From: an uncultured Clostridium sp.
GTDB lineage: Bacteria; Bacillota; Clostridia; Clostridiales; Clostridiaceae
Direction: 5' to 3'
DNA: 41,403 nucleotides
Assembly: GCA_937927335.1 (NCBI GenBank)
Contig: CALBDU010000034.1
Location: forward strand, 1-41,403
The position numbers and the translations under genes are program-made. Positions 23,942 to 32,249 of the stretch are shown here, piece after piece. Positions within the stretch are counted from its first letter, which is position 1. Each line of letters starts with the position of its first letter. The notes under the pieces are model-generated. The model had not been told where the DNA came from. It saw nothing but the letters and a program-made list of their open reading frames with translations, and did not search any database.

Positions 23942-24997
23942 ATGAAGGTAATGGATATAAAATTGAACAGCCACCAATACAAAATATTTTTTAAAAGAAA
24001 TATTTTAAATGAGGTTCCCCAATATCTGAAAGACCACTTTAGCAGCAAAAGGATAGCAATCATAACTGACCACAATGTAAGGAAGCTTTATGGAGAAGGG
24101 CTACTTAAAGACATTTCAGATACGGGCTTTGAAGCCAAAATTATATCCATAAGACCTGGAGAGGAAAGCAAAAATTTAAATACATTGGAGAAGGTTTACG
24201 GACAGCTTTCAGCCTTGGGTATAACCAGGGGAGACCTAATAATTACCATGGGCGGTGGTGTAACCGGAGATTTGGGAGGATTTGCAGCGGCTACCTATTT
24301 AAGGGGAGTGCCCTATATACAGATACCAACCTCACTGCTTGCACAAGTTGACAGCAGCATTGGAGGTAAGGTGGCGGTGGATCTGCCGTGGGGCAAAAAC
24401 CTGGTGGGAAGTTTTTACCATCCAGAAGCAGTGTTTATAGATCCTCAGGTGCTAAGCACATTGGACAAACGATTTTTCAGTGATGGTATTGCTGAGGTTA
24501 TAAAATATGGATGCATAATGGATGAGACAATTATAAACAGTCTAATGAACCTTAAGGGTTTGGAAGATGAGTCTATGGACTCCTTGATATATAAATGCTG
24601 CGGCATAAAAAAAATCCTGGTAGAAAAGGATGAAAGAGATTTTGGAGAAAGGATGCTGCTGAATTTTGGTCATACCCTTGGTCACGGAGTTGAAAAATAC
24701 TATGATTACAAAAGGTTTACCCATGGCGAGGCTGTGGCTATAGGTATGGCTCATATAACCAGGAATACGGAAATACTTGGAATTACTGAACCTGGGACAG
24801 TAAAGCGCCTAGAAGAGGTTTTAGAAAAATTTGAACTGCCAAGCACAACCCCTGATATGGAAATGGAAAAGGTTTATGATGCAATAAATTTAGACAAAAA
24901 AAATAGCAGTGGGTTTATTAGTATAATAGTGATTACAAAAATAGGAAATGGCATTATTAAAAAAATAGAAAAAAGTAAAATTTCTGATTATATATAG
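23942..24997 (+). CDS. aroB: 3-dehydroquinate synthase
   Basis: Converts DAHP to 3-dehydroquinate, NAD- and metal-dependent. A 351-residue protein with PGEESKNLNTLEKVY, GGGVTGDLGGFAAATYLRGVPYIQIPTSLLAQVDSSIGGKVAVDLPWGKN split by family convention into the NAD loop and substrate motif, and metal histidines in LNFGHTLGHGVE and FTHGEAVAIGM. All catalytic motifs are present. It begins 2 nt after tyrA. The next enzyme of the pathway, dehydroquinate dehydratase, is not in the window. Confidence 0.97.
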   Translation: MKVMDIKLNSHQYKIFFKRNILNEVPQYLKDHFSSKRIAIITDHNVRKLYGEGLLKDISDTGFEAKIISIRPGEESKNLNTLEKVYGQLSALGITRGDLIITMGGGVTGDLGGFAAATYLRGVPYIQIPTSLLAQVDSSIGGKVAVDLPWGKNLVGSFYHPEAVFIDPQVLSTLDKRFFSDGIAEVIKYGCIMDETIINSLMNLKGLEDESMDSLIYKCCGIKKILVEKDERDFGERMLLNFGHTLGHGVEKYYDYKRFTHGEAVAIGMAHITRNTEILGITEPGTVKRLEEVLEKFELPSTTPDMEMEKVYDAINLDKKNSSGFISIIVITKIGNGIIKKIEKSKISDYI

Positions 24998-25016
24998 AGA
25001 AAAAGGAGGCTGAATC

Positions 25017-26303
25017 ATGAAATATGTTATGCTTATGCAAAGCAAGTTAAAAGGAGCGGTTACGGTGCCTTCCTCCAAAAGTATATGCCACCGTGCTGTT
25101 ATCTGTGCTGGCCTTTCAGAAGGCAGCAGCAAAATCAGCAATGTGAATTATTCTCAGGATATAGATGCTACCTGCAGCGCTATGGAAAATTTAGGGGTTA
25201 ATATAGTTAAATCAAATAAGAGTTTAAAAATCAGAGGAACAAAAAAAATCAATCCGGCACATAACCATATAGAATGTAGGGAGTCGGGTTCCACTTTAAG
25301 ATTTCTTATTCCAATCGCGTCACTTTCCGGAAAGGAAGTAGTTTTTAAAGGTGAGGGTCAACTGGCGGAAAGGCCTCTTGGTCCATATTACAATATATTT
25401 GAAGATAAAAAAATAAAATATAAAAATTCAGATGGAAATCTTCCCCTTACAATACAAGGCAGACTGGAGCCCGGGGAATACAGGGTTAAAGGAGATGTAA
25501 GCTCACAATTTATAAGCGGTTTACTGTTTGCATTGCCTTTGCTGGAAGGGGATTCCAAAATCACAATTACAACAAGGCTGGAATCAAAGCCTTATGTGGA
25601 TCTTACCATAGACACCTTGAAGGATTTCTCCGTAACAGTTGAAAATAATAATTACAAGGAGTTTATCATTAAAGGAAACCAGAAATTTAAAGCAAAAGAC
25701 TATTGCGTAGAAGGTGATTTTTCTCAAGCTGCCTTCTGGCTCACTGCAGGAACACTAGGGGCTGATGTGGAGTGTCTTGGCTTAAAAATGAAATCTCTTC
25801 AGGGAGATAAGGTGATTGTATCAGTAATTGAAAAAATGGGTGGGAGAATAGCAGCCTCAGAGGAAGGTATAAAGGCAATACCCGCCAAAACAAAAGGTAT
25901 AGTTTTTGATGCTTCGGAAAGTCCGGATCTTGTACCAATTATTGCAGTTTTAGGGGCTTTAAGTGAAGGAAAGACAGAAATTATAAATGCAGAAAGGTTA
26001 AGGCTTAAGGAATGTGACCGATTAAAGGCCATATCCACGGAGCTTAGGAAAATAGGGGCTGATATCCAGGAGAAGGCAGACGGACTAATCATTAATGGTA
26101 AAAAGTCACTAACAGGAGGCAGGGTGAACAGCTGGAATGATCATCGCATTGCCATGGCTTTGGCTGTTGCTTCTTTAAAATGTGAAAACCCTGTTATTAT
26201 AAAGGATGCACTATGTGTAAGAAAGTCATATCCCGATTTCTGGAAACATTTTAAAATGCTTGGAGGTGTCATGGATGAGTGGAGTCTGGGGGAGGAAAAT
26301 TAA
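25017..26303 (+). CDS. aroA: 3-phosphoshikimate 1-carboxyvinyltransferase (EPSP synthase)
   Basis: Transfers enolpyruvyl from PEP to shikimate 3-phosphate. A 428-residue two-domain enzyme with PSSKSICHRAVI (substrate lysine), ECRESGSTLRFLIPI in the first dome, DVSSQFISGLLFALP, the charged EGDFSQAAFW, RLRLKECDRL and NDHRIAMALAV. The glyphosate-loop position in the first dome reads SGSTLRF rather than the NAGTA(M)R of plant/E. coli type, as in the class II group. AAAAGGAGG precedes the ATG, 19 nt after aroB. Its last 29 nt overlap aroC. Confidence 0.96.
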   Translation: MKYVMLMQSKLKGAVTVPSSKSICHRAVICAGLSEGSSKISNVNYSQDIDATCSAMENLGVNIVKSNKSLKIRGTKKINPAHNHIECRESGSTLRFLIPIASLSGKEVVFKGEGQLAERPLGPYYNIFEDKKIKYKNSDGNLPLTIQGRLEPGEYRVKGDVSSQFISGLLFALPLLEGDSKITITTRLESKPYVDLTIDTLKDFSVTVENNNYKEFIIKGNQKFKAKDYCVEGDFSQAAFWLTAGTLGADVECLGLKMKSLQGDKVIVSVIEKMGGRIAASEEGIKAIPAKTKGIVFDASESPDLVPIIAVLGALSEGKTEIINAERLRLKECDRLKAISTELRKIGADIQEKADGLIINGKKSLTGGRVNSWNDHRIAMALAVASLKCENPVIIKDALCVRKSYPDFWKHFKMLGGVMDEWSLGEEN

Positions 26304-27345
26304 ATTTTCAATTTTTGGCGAGTCTCACGGAAAAGCAGTGGGAATATCTATGGATGGACTAAAACCGGGACTTAACCTAGATCTTGATAAAGTAAAATTT
26401 GAAATGAACAGGCGGGTGCCTGGCAGAAGCAAGCTGGGTACTGCCAGATGTGAGGAGGATAATATTGAAATATTAAGCGGGCTTTTTAATGGAAAGACCA
26501 CAGGAACGCCTCTCTGTGCAGTGATTTATAATAAAGACCAGCATTCAGGTGACTATGAAAAAACAAAAAGACAAATGAGGCCTTCTCATGCTGATTACAC
26601 TGGTTTTGTAAAATATTCAGGCTTTAACGATTATAGAGGAGGAGGCCACTTTTCTGGAAGACTTACTGCACCTTTAGTATTTGCAGGAGCAGTGTGCAGG
26701 CAGATTCTTGAGGATAAGGGAATATTTATCGGGAGTCATATAAAAAGCATCGGCAAAATCATGGACAGGGATTTTATCCAGGATGTAGATAATGATTTGC
26801 TCAAAAGCCTCAAAACAAAATCCATTCCTGTGTTTGATGAAATAATTGAGAGCAAAATGGAAAAAGCAATACTTACAGCAAGAGAGGAAGAGGATTCCCT
26901 GGGAGGTATAATAGAGTGCTTTATACTTAATGTTCCAGCGGGGATAGGAGATCCATTCTTTGATTCACTGGAGAGTTCCATAGCTCATCTGCTATTTTCG
27001 GTACCAGGGGTAAAGGGAGTGGAGTTTGGAACCGGCTTTGCCATTTCAGAGCTGAAAGGGTCCGAGGCAAATGATGAATTTTATATGGAGGGGAGTAATG
27101 TAAAGACCTTCAGTAATAACAACGGAGGAATTATAGGAGGCATAACCAATGGGATGCCGGTAATTTTCCGGGCTGCATTTAAACCAACTCCTTCAATAGG
27201 TAAGGTACAGAGAACAGTAAATATAGAAGAAAACAAAAATGAACTATTACAAATTAAGGGACGTCACGACCCTTGCATAGTGCCTCGGGCAGTGCCAGTG
27301 GTAGAGGCCGTGGCAGCTATGGCATTGCTGGATAATATTTTGTAA
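26275..27345 (+). CDS. aroC: Chorismate synthase
   Basis: Trans-elimination of phosphate from EPSP to chorismate, using reduced FMN, which links it to the flavin genes in the window. A 356-residue enzyme with FSIFGESHGKAVG, MRPSHADYTG, YRGGGHFSGRLTAP, GGIIGGITNGMPV and RHDPCIVPRAVPV motifs. The start is ATG 26275-26277, 8 nt after GGAGGTG, and lies inside the aroA end. An upstream in-frame TTG at 26260 is rejected because it precedes the ribosome site. Confidence 0.97.
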   Translation: MSGVWGRKIKFSIFGESHGKAVGISMDGLKPGLNLDLDKVKFEMNRRVPGRSKLGTARCEEDNIEILSGLFNGKTTGTPLCAVIYNKDQHSGDYEKTKRQMRPSHADYTGFVKYSGFNDYRGGGHFSGRLTAPLVFAGAVCRQILEDKGIFIGSHIKSIGKIMDRDFIQDVDNDLLKSLKTKSIPVFDEIIESKMEKAILTAREEEDSLGGIIECFILNVPAGIGDPFFDSLESSIAHLLFSVPGVKGVEFGTGFAISELKGSEANDEFYMEGSNVKTFSNNNGGIIGGITNGMPVIFRAAFKPTPSIGKVQRTVNIEENKNELLQIKGRHDPCIVPRAVPVVEAVAAMALLDNIL

Positions 27346-27358
27346 AGGATGAGATAAT

Positions 27359-28204
27359 GTGGATGATTCTGGTTATAAATACAAGGTTGGATTTCAGGGA
27401 GTTAATGGCTCTTTCAGCCATCAGGCATTAATTGAGTATTTTGGCAGCGGCATTGCAGCTGTAAATTATCCAAGCTTTAAGGACATTTTTAATGCTCTGG
27501 GAAATGGTGAGGTTAAGTATGGAATAGTGCCCCTGGAGAATTCATCCACTGGAGGTATATCAGAGGTATATGATCTTTTGGGCGAATATGGATACTATAT
27601 AACAGGTGAAAAATGTCTTAAGGTAGATCAAAACCTTTTGGGAATAAAGGGGACTGATATATCTCAGATAAAAGAGGTATATTCCCATATGCAGGGCTTT
27701 CTTCAGTCAAAGAATTATTTTGACCAGCATCATGAATGGAGGTTAATACCATATCATAACACAGCAAAGAGCGCGATGTATGTAGGTCAGCAGAAATCAA
27801 TAAACAAGGCCTGTGTAGCAAGCAGGAAGGCTGCTGAAATTTATGGTCTGGAAATATTGAAGGCAAATATTAATGACAATAACAATAATTACACAAGGTT
27901 CATAGTAATTGGAAGAGATCAGGAAATTGGACAAGAATGTGAAAAGATAACCATTGTCACATCTCTGCCTCATAAGGCGGGATCATTATACAAGCTGCTG
28001 AAGCATTTTGCTGATAACAAATCAAACCTTTTTAAAATTGAATCAAGGCCCATAATGGGGAGGCCTTGGGAATATTTATTTTACATAGACTTTCAAGGAA
28101 ATATGAAGGAAAAGATTACAATGAACATATTTAATGCTATGAAAGAGGATGGACTTAATTATAAATTTTTAGGAAATTATAAAGCAGAGGAGAATTATAA
28201 ATGA
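27359..28204 (+). CDS. pheA: Prephenate dehydratase
   Basis: Decarboxylates and dehydrates prephenate to phenylpyruvate for phenylalanine. A 281-residue monofunctional protein. The catalytic domain (~1-185) has GVNGSFSHQA, YGIVPLENSSTGGI and the conserved NNYTRFIVIG threonine-arginine-phenylalanine motif. A C-terminal ACT domain (~195-275, with GSLYKLLKHFADNKSNLFKIESRP) should bind phenylalanine for feedback. No chorismate mutase domain is present. The start is GTG 27359 after AAAGGATGAG. The stop overlaps the aroE ATG by 4 nt. Confidence 0.95.
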   Translation: MDDSGYKYKVGFQGVNGSFSHQALIEYFGSGIAAVNYPSFKDIFNALGNGEVKYGIVPLENSSTGGISEVYDLLGEYGYYITGEKCLKVDQNLLGIKGTDISQIKEVYSHMQGFLQSKNYFDQHHEWRLIPYHNTAKSAMYVGQQKSINKACVASRKAAEIYGLEILKANINDNNNNYTRFIVIGRDQEIGQECEKITIVTSLPHKAGSLYKLLKHFADNKSNLFKIESRPIMGRPWEYLFYIDFQGNMKEKITMNIFNAMKEDGLNYKFLGNYKAEENYK

Positions 28205-29013
28205 GCAATTTTTATGGATTAATTGGTGAAAAATTAGGTCACAGTCTCTCTCCGAAAATACATGAAAATATTTTAAAAATGCTGGAGCTCCCAGGTAACT
28301 ACAGCTTATTTGAAATAAAGCACCAGGACCTGGAGACTGCTGTAAAGGGCTTAAAGGCGCTAGGCTGCAGGGGGGCCAATGTAACAATCCCTTACAAAAT
28401 AGATATAATGGGTTTTCTTGATAAAATATCAAAAGAGGCGGAAAGAATCGAAGCTGTTAACACCATAGCCTTTGGCCCAGAGGGACTTACTGGGTATAAT
28501 ACTGATTATTTTGGATTTGGCTGCACTTTAAGGCGGGCTTCCATAGATATATCCGGCAGGAAGGTTGTGCTGATGGGGCCTGGCGGGGCGGCCAGGGCTG
28601 TACTTCAGTATCTTTTAGATAATAATGCTTCAGAAATTACGTTTGTAAGCAGAGATCCCCATAGGGCTTCAAAAAAGGTAAAAGGCCACGAAATCATATC
28701 CTATACTGAACTGAAAAATATGGATGATAAGGATATTTTAATAAATTGCACCCCATGTGGCATGTATCCTATAATGGATGCAGCTCCTGTTAATCTGGAG
28801 GTAATTAAAAAATTTTCAGTAGTAGTTGATTTGATATATAATCCTAGAGAAACTGTTCTTTTAAAGGCTGCCAGAGAGGCAGGGCTAGTAACTGCAAACG
28901 GCTTGTTTATGCTGGTAGCCCAAGCAGCAGCGGCACAGGAAATATGGCAGGGGGAAAAATTTTCTGCTGAATTTCTTGAGAAAATATACATTTCGGTGAA
29001 AGGCGGGCTTTAA
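28201..29013 (+). CDS. aroE: Shikimate dehydrogenase
   Basis: NADPH-dependent reduction of 3-dehydroshikimate. A 270-residue two-domain protein with the shikimate-binding GHSLSPKIH, catalytic lysine in GANVTIPYK, NTDYFGF with the catalytic aspartate, the dinucleotide loop GPGGAARAV and NGLFMLVAQAAAAQEIW near the end. It overlaps pheA by 4 nt (ATGA) and is followed by aroK 1 nt after its stop. Confidence 0.96.
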   Translation: MSNFYGLIGEKLGHSLSPKIHENILKMLELPGNYSLFEIKHQDLETAVKGLKALGCRGANVTIPYKIDIMGFLDKISKEAERIEAVNTIAFGPEGLTGYNTDYFGFGCTLRRASIDISGRKVVLMGPGGAARAVLQYLLDNNASEITFVSRDPHRASKKVKGHEIISYTELKNMDDKDILINCTPCGMYPIMDAAPVNLEVIKKFSVVVDLIYNPRETVLLKAAREAGLVTANGLFMLVAQAAAAQEIWQGEKFSAEFLEKIYISVKGGL

Positions 29014-29014
29014 A

Positions 29015-29518
29015 ATGGCAAAAAATATAGTATTAATCGGAATGCCAGGGGCAGGCAAGACCACAGTAGGTAAAATGCTCTATGAGAGACTTGGTCTGGA
29101 ATTTGTGGATGTGGATGAATTCATAGAAAAAGAAAGCGGCAAAACAATACCTGAGCTTTTTAATATTAGTGAAAATCACTTCAGAAATGCTGAGACCATG
29201 GCGGTAAAAAAGCTGAGCAGGTGGAATTCTTCAATAATTGCTACTGGCGGAGGTGTTGTAAAGAATCATATTAATATAGAAGAATTAAAGAAACAGGGAA
29301 TAATTGTTTTTATAGACAGGCCAATTGAAAATATCGCTTCAGATGTGGAAATATCAAAAAGACCTCTTCTCAAAGATGGAGTACAAAAATTATATGATTT
29401 ATATGATGAAAGATATGAACTATATAAAAAATATAGTGATTTCCATGTGTTTAATGATAATACAATAGAGGAAACTGTGGACGCAATTATAAAAAGATAT
29501 ACACTGGCAAGCAGCTAG
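29015..29518 (+). CDS. aroK: Shikimate kinase
   Basis: ATP-dependent 3-phosphorylation of shikimate. A 167-residue P-loop kinase: Walker A GMPGAGKTTVGK, shikimate-binding DVDEFIEK and FRNAE, ATGGGVV, and the lid SKRPLL. Normal length. Last gene of the aro operon; the hairpin of the operon terminator begins inside its final codons. Confidence 0.95.
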   Translation: MAKNIVLIGMPGAGKTTVGKMLYERLGLEFVDVDEFIEKESGKTIPELFNISENHFRNAETMAVKKLSRWNSSIIATGGGVVKNHINIEELKKQGIIVFIDRPIENIASDVEISKRPLLKDGVQKLYDLYDERYELYKKYSDFHVFNDNTIEETVDAIIKRYTLASS

Positions 29519-29533
29519 TGTATATCTTTTTTT
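29495..29533. terminator. Terminator of the aro operon
   Basis: AGATATACACT (29495-29505) and AGTGTATATCT (29517-29527) are perfect arms around an 11-nt loop, then seven T. It overlaps the last codons of aroK on one side and the stop of the convergent regulator on the other. Confidence 0.87.
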
Positions 29534-30077
29534 AAAATATCAGCGGTGTTAAAACAGATAAAATTTTTGTTTCCTGTTTTAGAGGATTTATCCATATGTG
29601 GTCAATGGTTGATGGAAAGTGGATGGAATCCCCCATCTTAACCAAATATTCTTTGCCGTCCAGCACCACAATTAGGGCTCCCTCCATGACGTATATGAAT
29701 TCTTCCCCAGGATGGTTGAAGTTGCTGCCATGCTTATGCTCCGGAGGAATTATTGTAATCATAGCTTCAAGCTTTCTATTTGGGAAATTGCCGCTAAGTC
29801 TTATAAACTCTGAATCAGAGCCTTCCATTTTAAAAATTTTTTCATCCTCTGCCTTAACTAGGAAGTTATTTATTTCTGGTACCTCAAAAAAATAATTTAT
29901 GTTAATTTCCAGAGCCTCAGCAATTTTTTTTAGAGAGGTTATAGCAAGAGAGGAAGAACCATTCTCTACCTGGGACAAAAAACTTACCGAAAGGCCGGTT
30001 TTACTGCTCAAATCTTTAAGGGTGAGGTTCTTTTCTTTTCTTAAATCACGAATCTTTTGTGCTATTTCGTTAATCAT
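29532..30077 (-). CDS. XRE-family regulator with C-terminal cupin domain
   Basis: A 181-residue transcription factor. The N-terminal lambda-repressor-like HTH (residues ~3-60: IRDLRKEKNLTLKDLSSKTGLSVSFLSQVENG) is followed by a cupin_2 sensor barrel (~105-180: HKHGSNFNHPGEEFIYVMEGALIVVLDGKEYLVKMGDS in two conserved boxes, then IDHIWINP). Relatives control polyamine, amino acid or peptide metabolism. The start is ATG 30075-30077 after TGGAGG; an ATG eight codons upstream is weaker. It is divergent from the M24 peptidase gene and probably controls it through repeats in the shared intergenic region. Confidence 0.93.
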   Translation of the reverse strand: MINEIAQKIRDLRKEKNLTLKDLSSKTGLSVSFLSQVENGSSSLAITSLKKIAEALEININYFFEVPEINNFLVKAEDEKIFKMEGSDSEFIRLSGNFPNRKLEAMITIIPPEHKHGSNFNHPGEEFIYVMEGALIVVLDGKEYLVKMGDSIHFPSTIDHIWINPLKQETKILSVLTPLIF

Positions 30078-30114
30078 ATTTACCTCCAGGTTACATTTCA
30101 TTACTAATCATGAT

Positions 30115-30144
30115 ATCATAATAAGCAGTTTTGCACAAATGCAA
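30115..30144 (-). promoter_or_regulatory. Promoter of the XRE-cupin gene with an overlapping repeat
   Basis: On the minus strand TTGCAT (30139-30144), 18-bp spacer, TATGAT (30115-30120). TTGCA/TGCAA with a 4-nt centre (30131-30144) is an inverted repeat covering the -35 box, a possible autoregulatory site. Confidence 0.6.
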
Positions 30145-30159
30145 GAATCCAATTTAAGT

Positions 30160-30190
30160 ATTACCGAATATATTTTTGTAATACGGTAAT
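30160..30190. promoter_or_regulatory. Inverted repeat in the XRE-cupin / M24 intergenic region
   Basis: ATTACCG (30160-30166) and CGGTAAT (30184-30190) are inverted, 17 nt apart. A second inverted pair GTATTAC/GTAATAC interleaves with them. Position suggests an operator for the adjacent regulator; binding is not shown. Confidence 0.5.
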
Positions 30191-30267
30191 TTATTATGTA
30201 CATACTTAAAAATATGTGATAATATTAAAATAATTAATATACATAAAATATGTATGGAGGGGATTTC

Positions 30268-31344
30268 ATGATACAGGAAAGACTAAAAAAAGTGTTAAAA
30301 ATTATGGATGAAAATAAGCTGCCTCAGATGCTGGTATCTGATCCTGCTGCAATCTTTTATCTTACAGGGAAATGGATTCACCCTGGCGAAAGAATGCTTG
30401 CTTTGTATTTGAATCTGAATGGAAAGAATAAACTGTTTATAAATGAACTGTTCCCGGTTACAGAAGATCTGGGTGCAGAGATGATATGGTTTAATGATAC
30501 TCAAAACCCTGTGGAAATATTGGCAGGCCATATTGAAAAGGATAAGCCTCTTGGTATTGATAAAAATTGGCCTTCAAGGTTTCTTCTAGGACTTATCAAT
30601 AAGAAAGCCGGCAGTTGCTTTGTAAATGGGTCAGAAATACTTGATAAGGTAAGAATGTGCAAGGATGAAAATGAAAAGGAGCTTATGCGACAGGCTTCCA
30701 AGCTTAATGACCTTGCTATGGATAAAATGATAAAGCTCGTACCTCAAAAACAGTCTGAAAAGAAAATGGGTCAGCTTTTGTCAGGAATATGGGAGGAGCT
30801 TGGTGCAGACGGTCATTCTTTTGATCCGATAATAGGATATGGAGCAAATGCCGCCGACCCTCATCACGTAATGGATAATTCCACTGTAAAAGAAGGAGAC
30901 AGCGTTGTAATAGATATCGGCTGTGTAAAGAATTCATATTGTTCAGATATGACAAGGACAGTATTCTATAAATCTGTTTCAGATCATGCCAGAGAAGTAT
31001 ACAATATTGTACTTGAGGCTAATAAGAGAGGTATTGACAAAGTAAAGGCAGGAGCAAGGTTTTGCGACATAGATGCCGCTGCAAGGGATTATATCACTGA
31101 AAAGGGTTATGGAAAGTACTTTACTCATAGATTAGGACATTCCATAGGCATAGAGGTTCATGATTTTGGTGATGTTTCTTCAGTAAATACTGACAGAGTT
31201 CAGCCTGGCCAGATATTTTCAATAGAACCGGGAATATATCTCCCAGGGGATGTTGGTGTGAGAATTGAAGATCTGGTAATAGTAACAGAAGATGGTTGTG
31301 AAGTTTTGAACCATTATACAAAGGACCTAATAGTAGTAGAATAA
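30268..31344 (+). CDS. M24-family metallopeptidase (Xaa-Pro aminopeptidase/dipeptidase-like)
   Basis: A 358-residue cytosolic 'pita-bread' peptidase that would release residues next to proline. The N-terminal creatinase-like domain (~1-125) is followed by the catalytic domain with the five metal ligands: aspartates in VVIDIGCVKNSYCSDMTRT, histidine in HRLGHSIGIEVHD, and glutamates in IEPGIYLPGDVGVRIED. The start is ATG 30268-30270, after GGAGGGG at proper spacing; an upstream in-frame ATG at 30250 precedes the ribosome site. It is monocistronic, ends in a terminator, and is divergent from the XRE-cupin regulator. Confidence 0.93.
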   Translation: MIQERLKKVLKIMDENKLPQMLVSDPAAIFYLTGKWIHPGERMLALYLNLNGKNKLFINELFPVTEDLGAEMIWFNDTQNPVEILAGHIEKDKPLGIDKNWPSRFLLGLINKKAGSCFVNGSEILDKVRMCKDENEKELMRQASKLNDLAMDKMIKLVPQKQSEKKMGQLLSGIWEELGADGHSFDPIIGYGANAADPHHVMDNSTVKEGDSVVIDIGCVKNSYCSDMTRTVFYKSVSDHAREVYNIVLEANKRGIDKVKAGARFCDIDAAARDYITEKGYGKYFTHRLGHSIGIEVHDFGDVSSVNTDRVQPGQIFSIEPGIYLPGDVGVRIEDLVIVTEDGCEVLNHYTKDLIVVE

Positions 31345-31348
31345 ATTT

Positions 31349-31374
31349 AAGCGGCGCTTTGGCGCCGCTTTTTT
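31349..31374 (+). terminator. Intrinsic terminator of the M24 peptidase gene
   Basis: AAGCGGCGC, loop TTTG, GCGCCGCTT, then TTTT: a GC-rich 9-bp stem with a U-tract, 4 nt after the stop codon. Confidence 0.9.
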
Positions 31375-31389
31375 GCTTAAGGATAAACT

Positions 31390-32142
31390 CTATTCCATGA
31401 CTAATTCTACGGGACAGTGGTCTGATCCGGTTATATCCATATGTATTTCCGCTTTGGAAAGCTTATTCTTTATCCTTTCCGATACGCAGAAATAATCTAT
31501 TCTCCAGCCCGCATTATTGGCCCTGGCATTAAACCTGTAGGACCACCATGAATACGCTCCGGTTTTATCAGGGTAAAAGTACCTGTAAGTATCAATAAAA
31601 CCAGATTTTAAAAACTCGGTAAACTTTCCTCTCTCCTCAGGAGTAAAGCCGGCATTTTTTACGTTGGTCTTAGGATTTTTGAGGTCAATTTCGGTATGAG
31701 CTACGTTTAAGTCGCCGCATAAAATCACCGGTTTCTTATTATCAAGATTTTTGATGTAGGCCCTGAAATCATCCTCCCATTTCATTCTGTAGTCAAGCCT
31801 TACAAGCTCTGGCTGGGAATTTGGTGTATAGACATTTACAAGATAGTAATCATCAAATTCCAGTGTAATAACTCTACCTTCTTTATCATGCTCATCTATT
31901 CCAATTCCTTTGGTAAAGCTCAAGGGCTTAAGTCGGGTAAATACAGCAGTACCGGAATAACCCTTTCTTTCTGCATAGTTCCAATACTGATAATATCCAT
32001 CTATATCAAGCTCCAACTGGCCTTGCTGAAGCTTTATTTCCTGCATGCAGAAAATATCCGCGTCCACTTCCTTGAAATAATCTAAAAATCCCTTTTGTAT
32101 GCAGGCTCTAAGTCCGTTTACATTCCATGATATAAATTTCAT
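31390..32142 (-). CDS. exoA: Exodeoxyribonuclease III / AP endonuclease
   Basis: Cuts DNA at abasic sites and trims 3' ends in base-excision repair. A 250-residue protein of the Xth/ExoA family: MKFISWNVNGLRA, FCMQEIKLQ (metal glutamate), YTPNSQPELVRLDYRMKWE, GDLNVAHTEIDL, GWRIDYF and GSDHCPVELV with the catalytic aspartate-histidine. It is closest to the Bacillus ExoA type. AGGAGTTGAGTAT precedes the ATG. Divergent from marR, with overlapping -35 boxes. Confidence 0.96.
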   Translation of the reverse strand: MKFISWNVNGLRACIQKGFLDYFKEVDADIFCMQEIKLQQGQLELDIDGYYQYWNYAERKGYSGTAVFTRLKPLSFTKGIGIDEHDKEGRVITLEFDDYYLVNVYTPNSQPELVRLDYRMKWEDDFRAYIKNLDNKKPVILCGDLNVAHTEIDLKNPKTNVKNAGFTPEERGKFTEFLKSGFIDTYRYFYPDKTGAYSWWSYRFNARANNAGWRIDYFCVSERIKNKLSKAEIHMDITGSDHCPVELVME

Positions 32143-32178
32143 ATACTCAACTCCTATTTCATTAATTAATATTAGTCT

Positions 32179-32207
32179 ATCATATTTTTCAATAAAATTA
32201 TTGACAA
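32179..32207 (-). promoter_or_regulatory. Promoter of exoA
   Basis: On the minus strand TTGTCA (32202-32207), 17-bp spacer, TATGAT (32179-32184). Its -35 box is the same DNA, read in reverse, as the marR -35 box. Confidence 0.7.
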
Positions 32208-32228
32208 TAAGCAGGATTTTGTTAAAAT
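32201..32228 (+). promoter_or_regulatory. Promoter of marR
   Basis: TTGACA (32201-32206), 16-bp spacer, TAAAAT (32223-32228), just before the inverted repeat at 32230. Confidence 0.75.
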
Positions 32229-32229
32229 A

Positions 32230-32247
32230 TATTTAGGGGGCTAAATA
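32230..32247. promoter_or_regulatory. MarR operator candidate 1 (marR)
   Basis: TATTTAG-GGGG-CTAAATA, a perfect inverted repeat of 7-bp arms. The centre contains the marR ribosome site, and the repeat starts 2 bp after the -10 box. The same arms and spacing recur before kynU. Confidence 0.8.
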
Positions 32248-32249
32248 AT

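Noticed and set aside
26260..26274. TTG start for aroC at 26260
   Set aside because: It would place the GGAGGTG ribosome site inside the coding sequence; ATG at 26275 has correct spacing.
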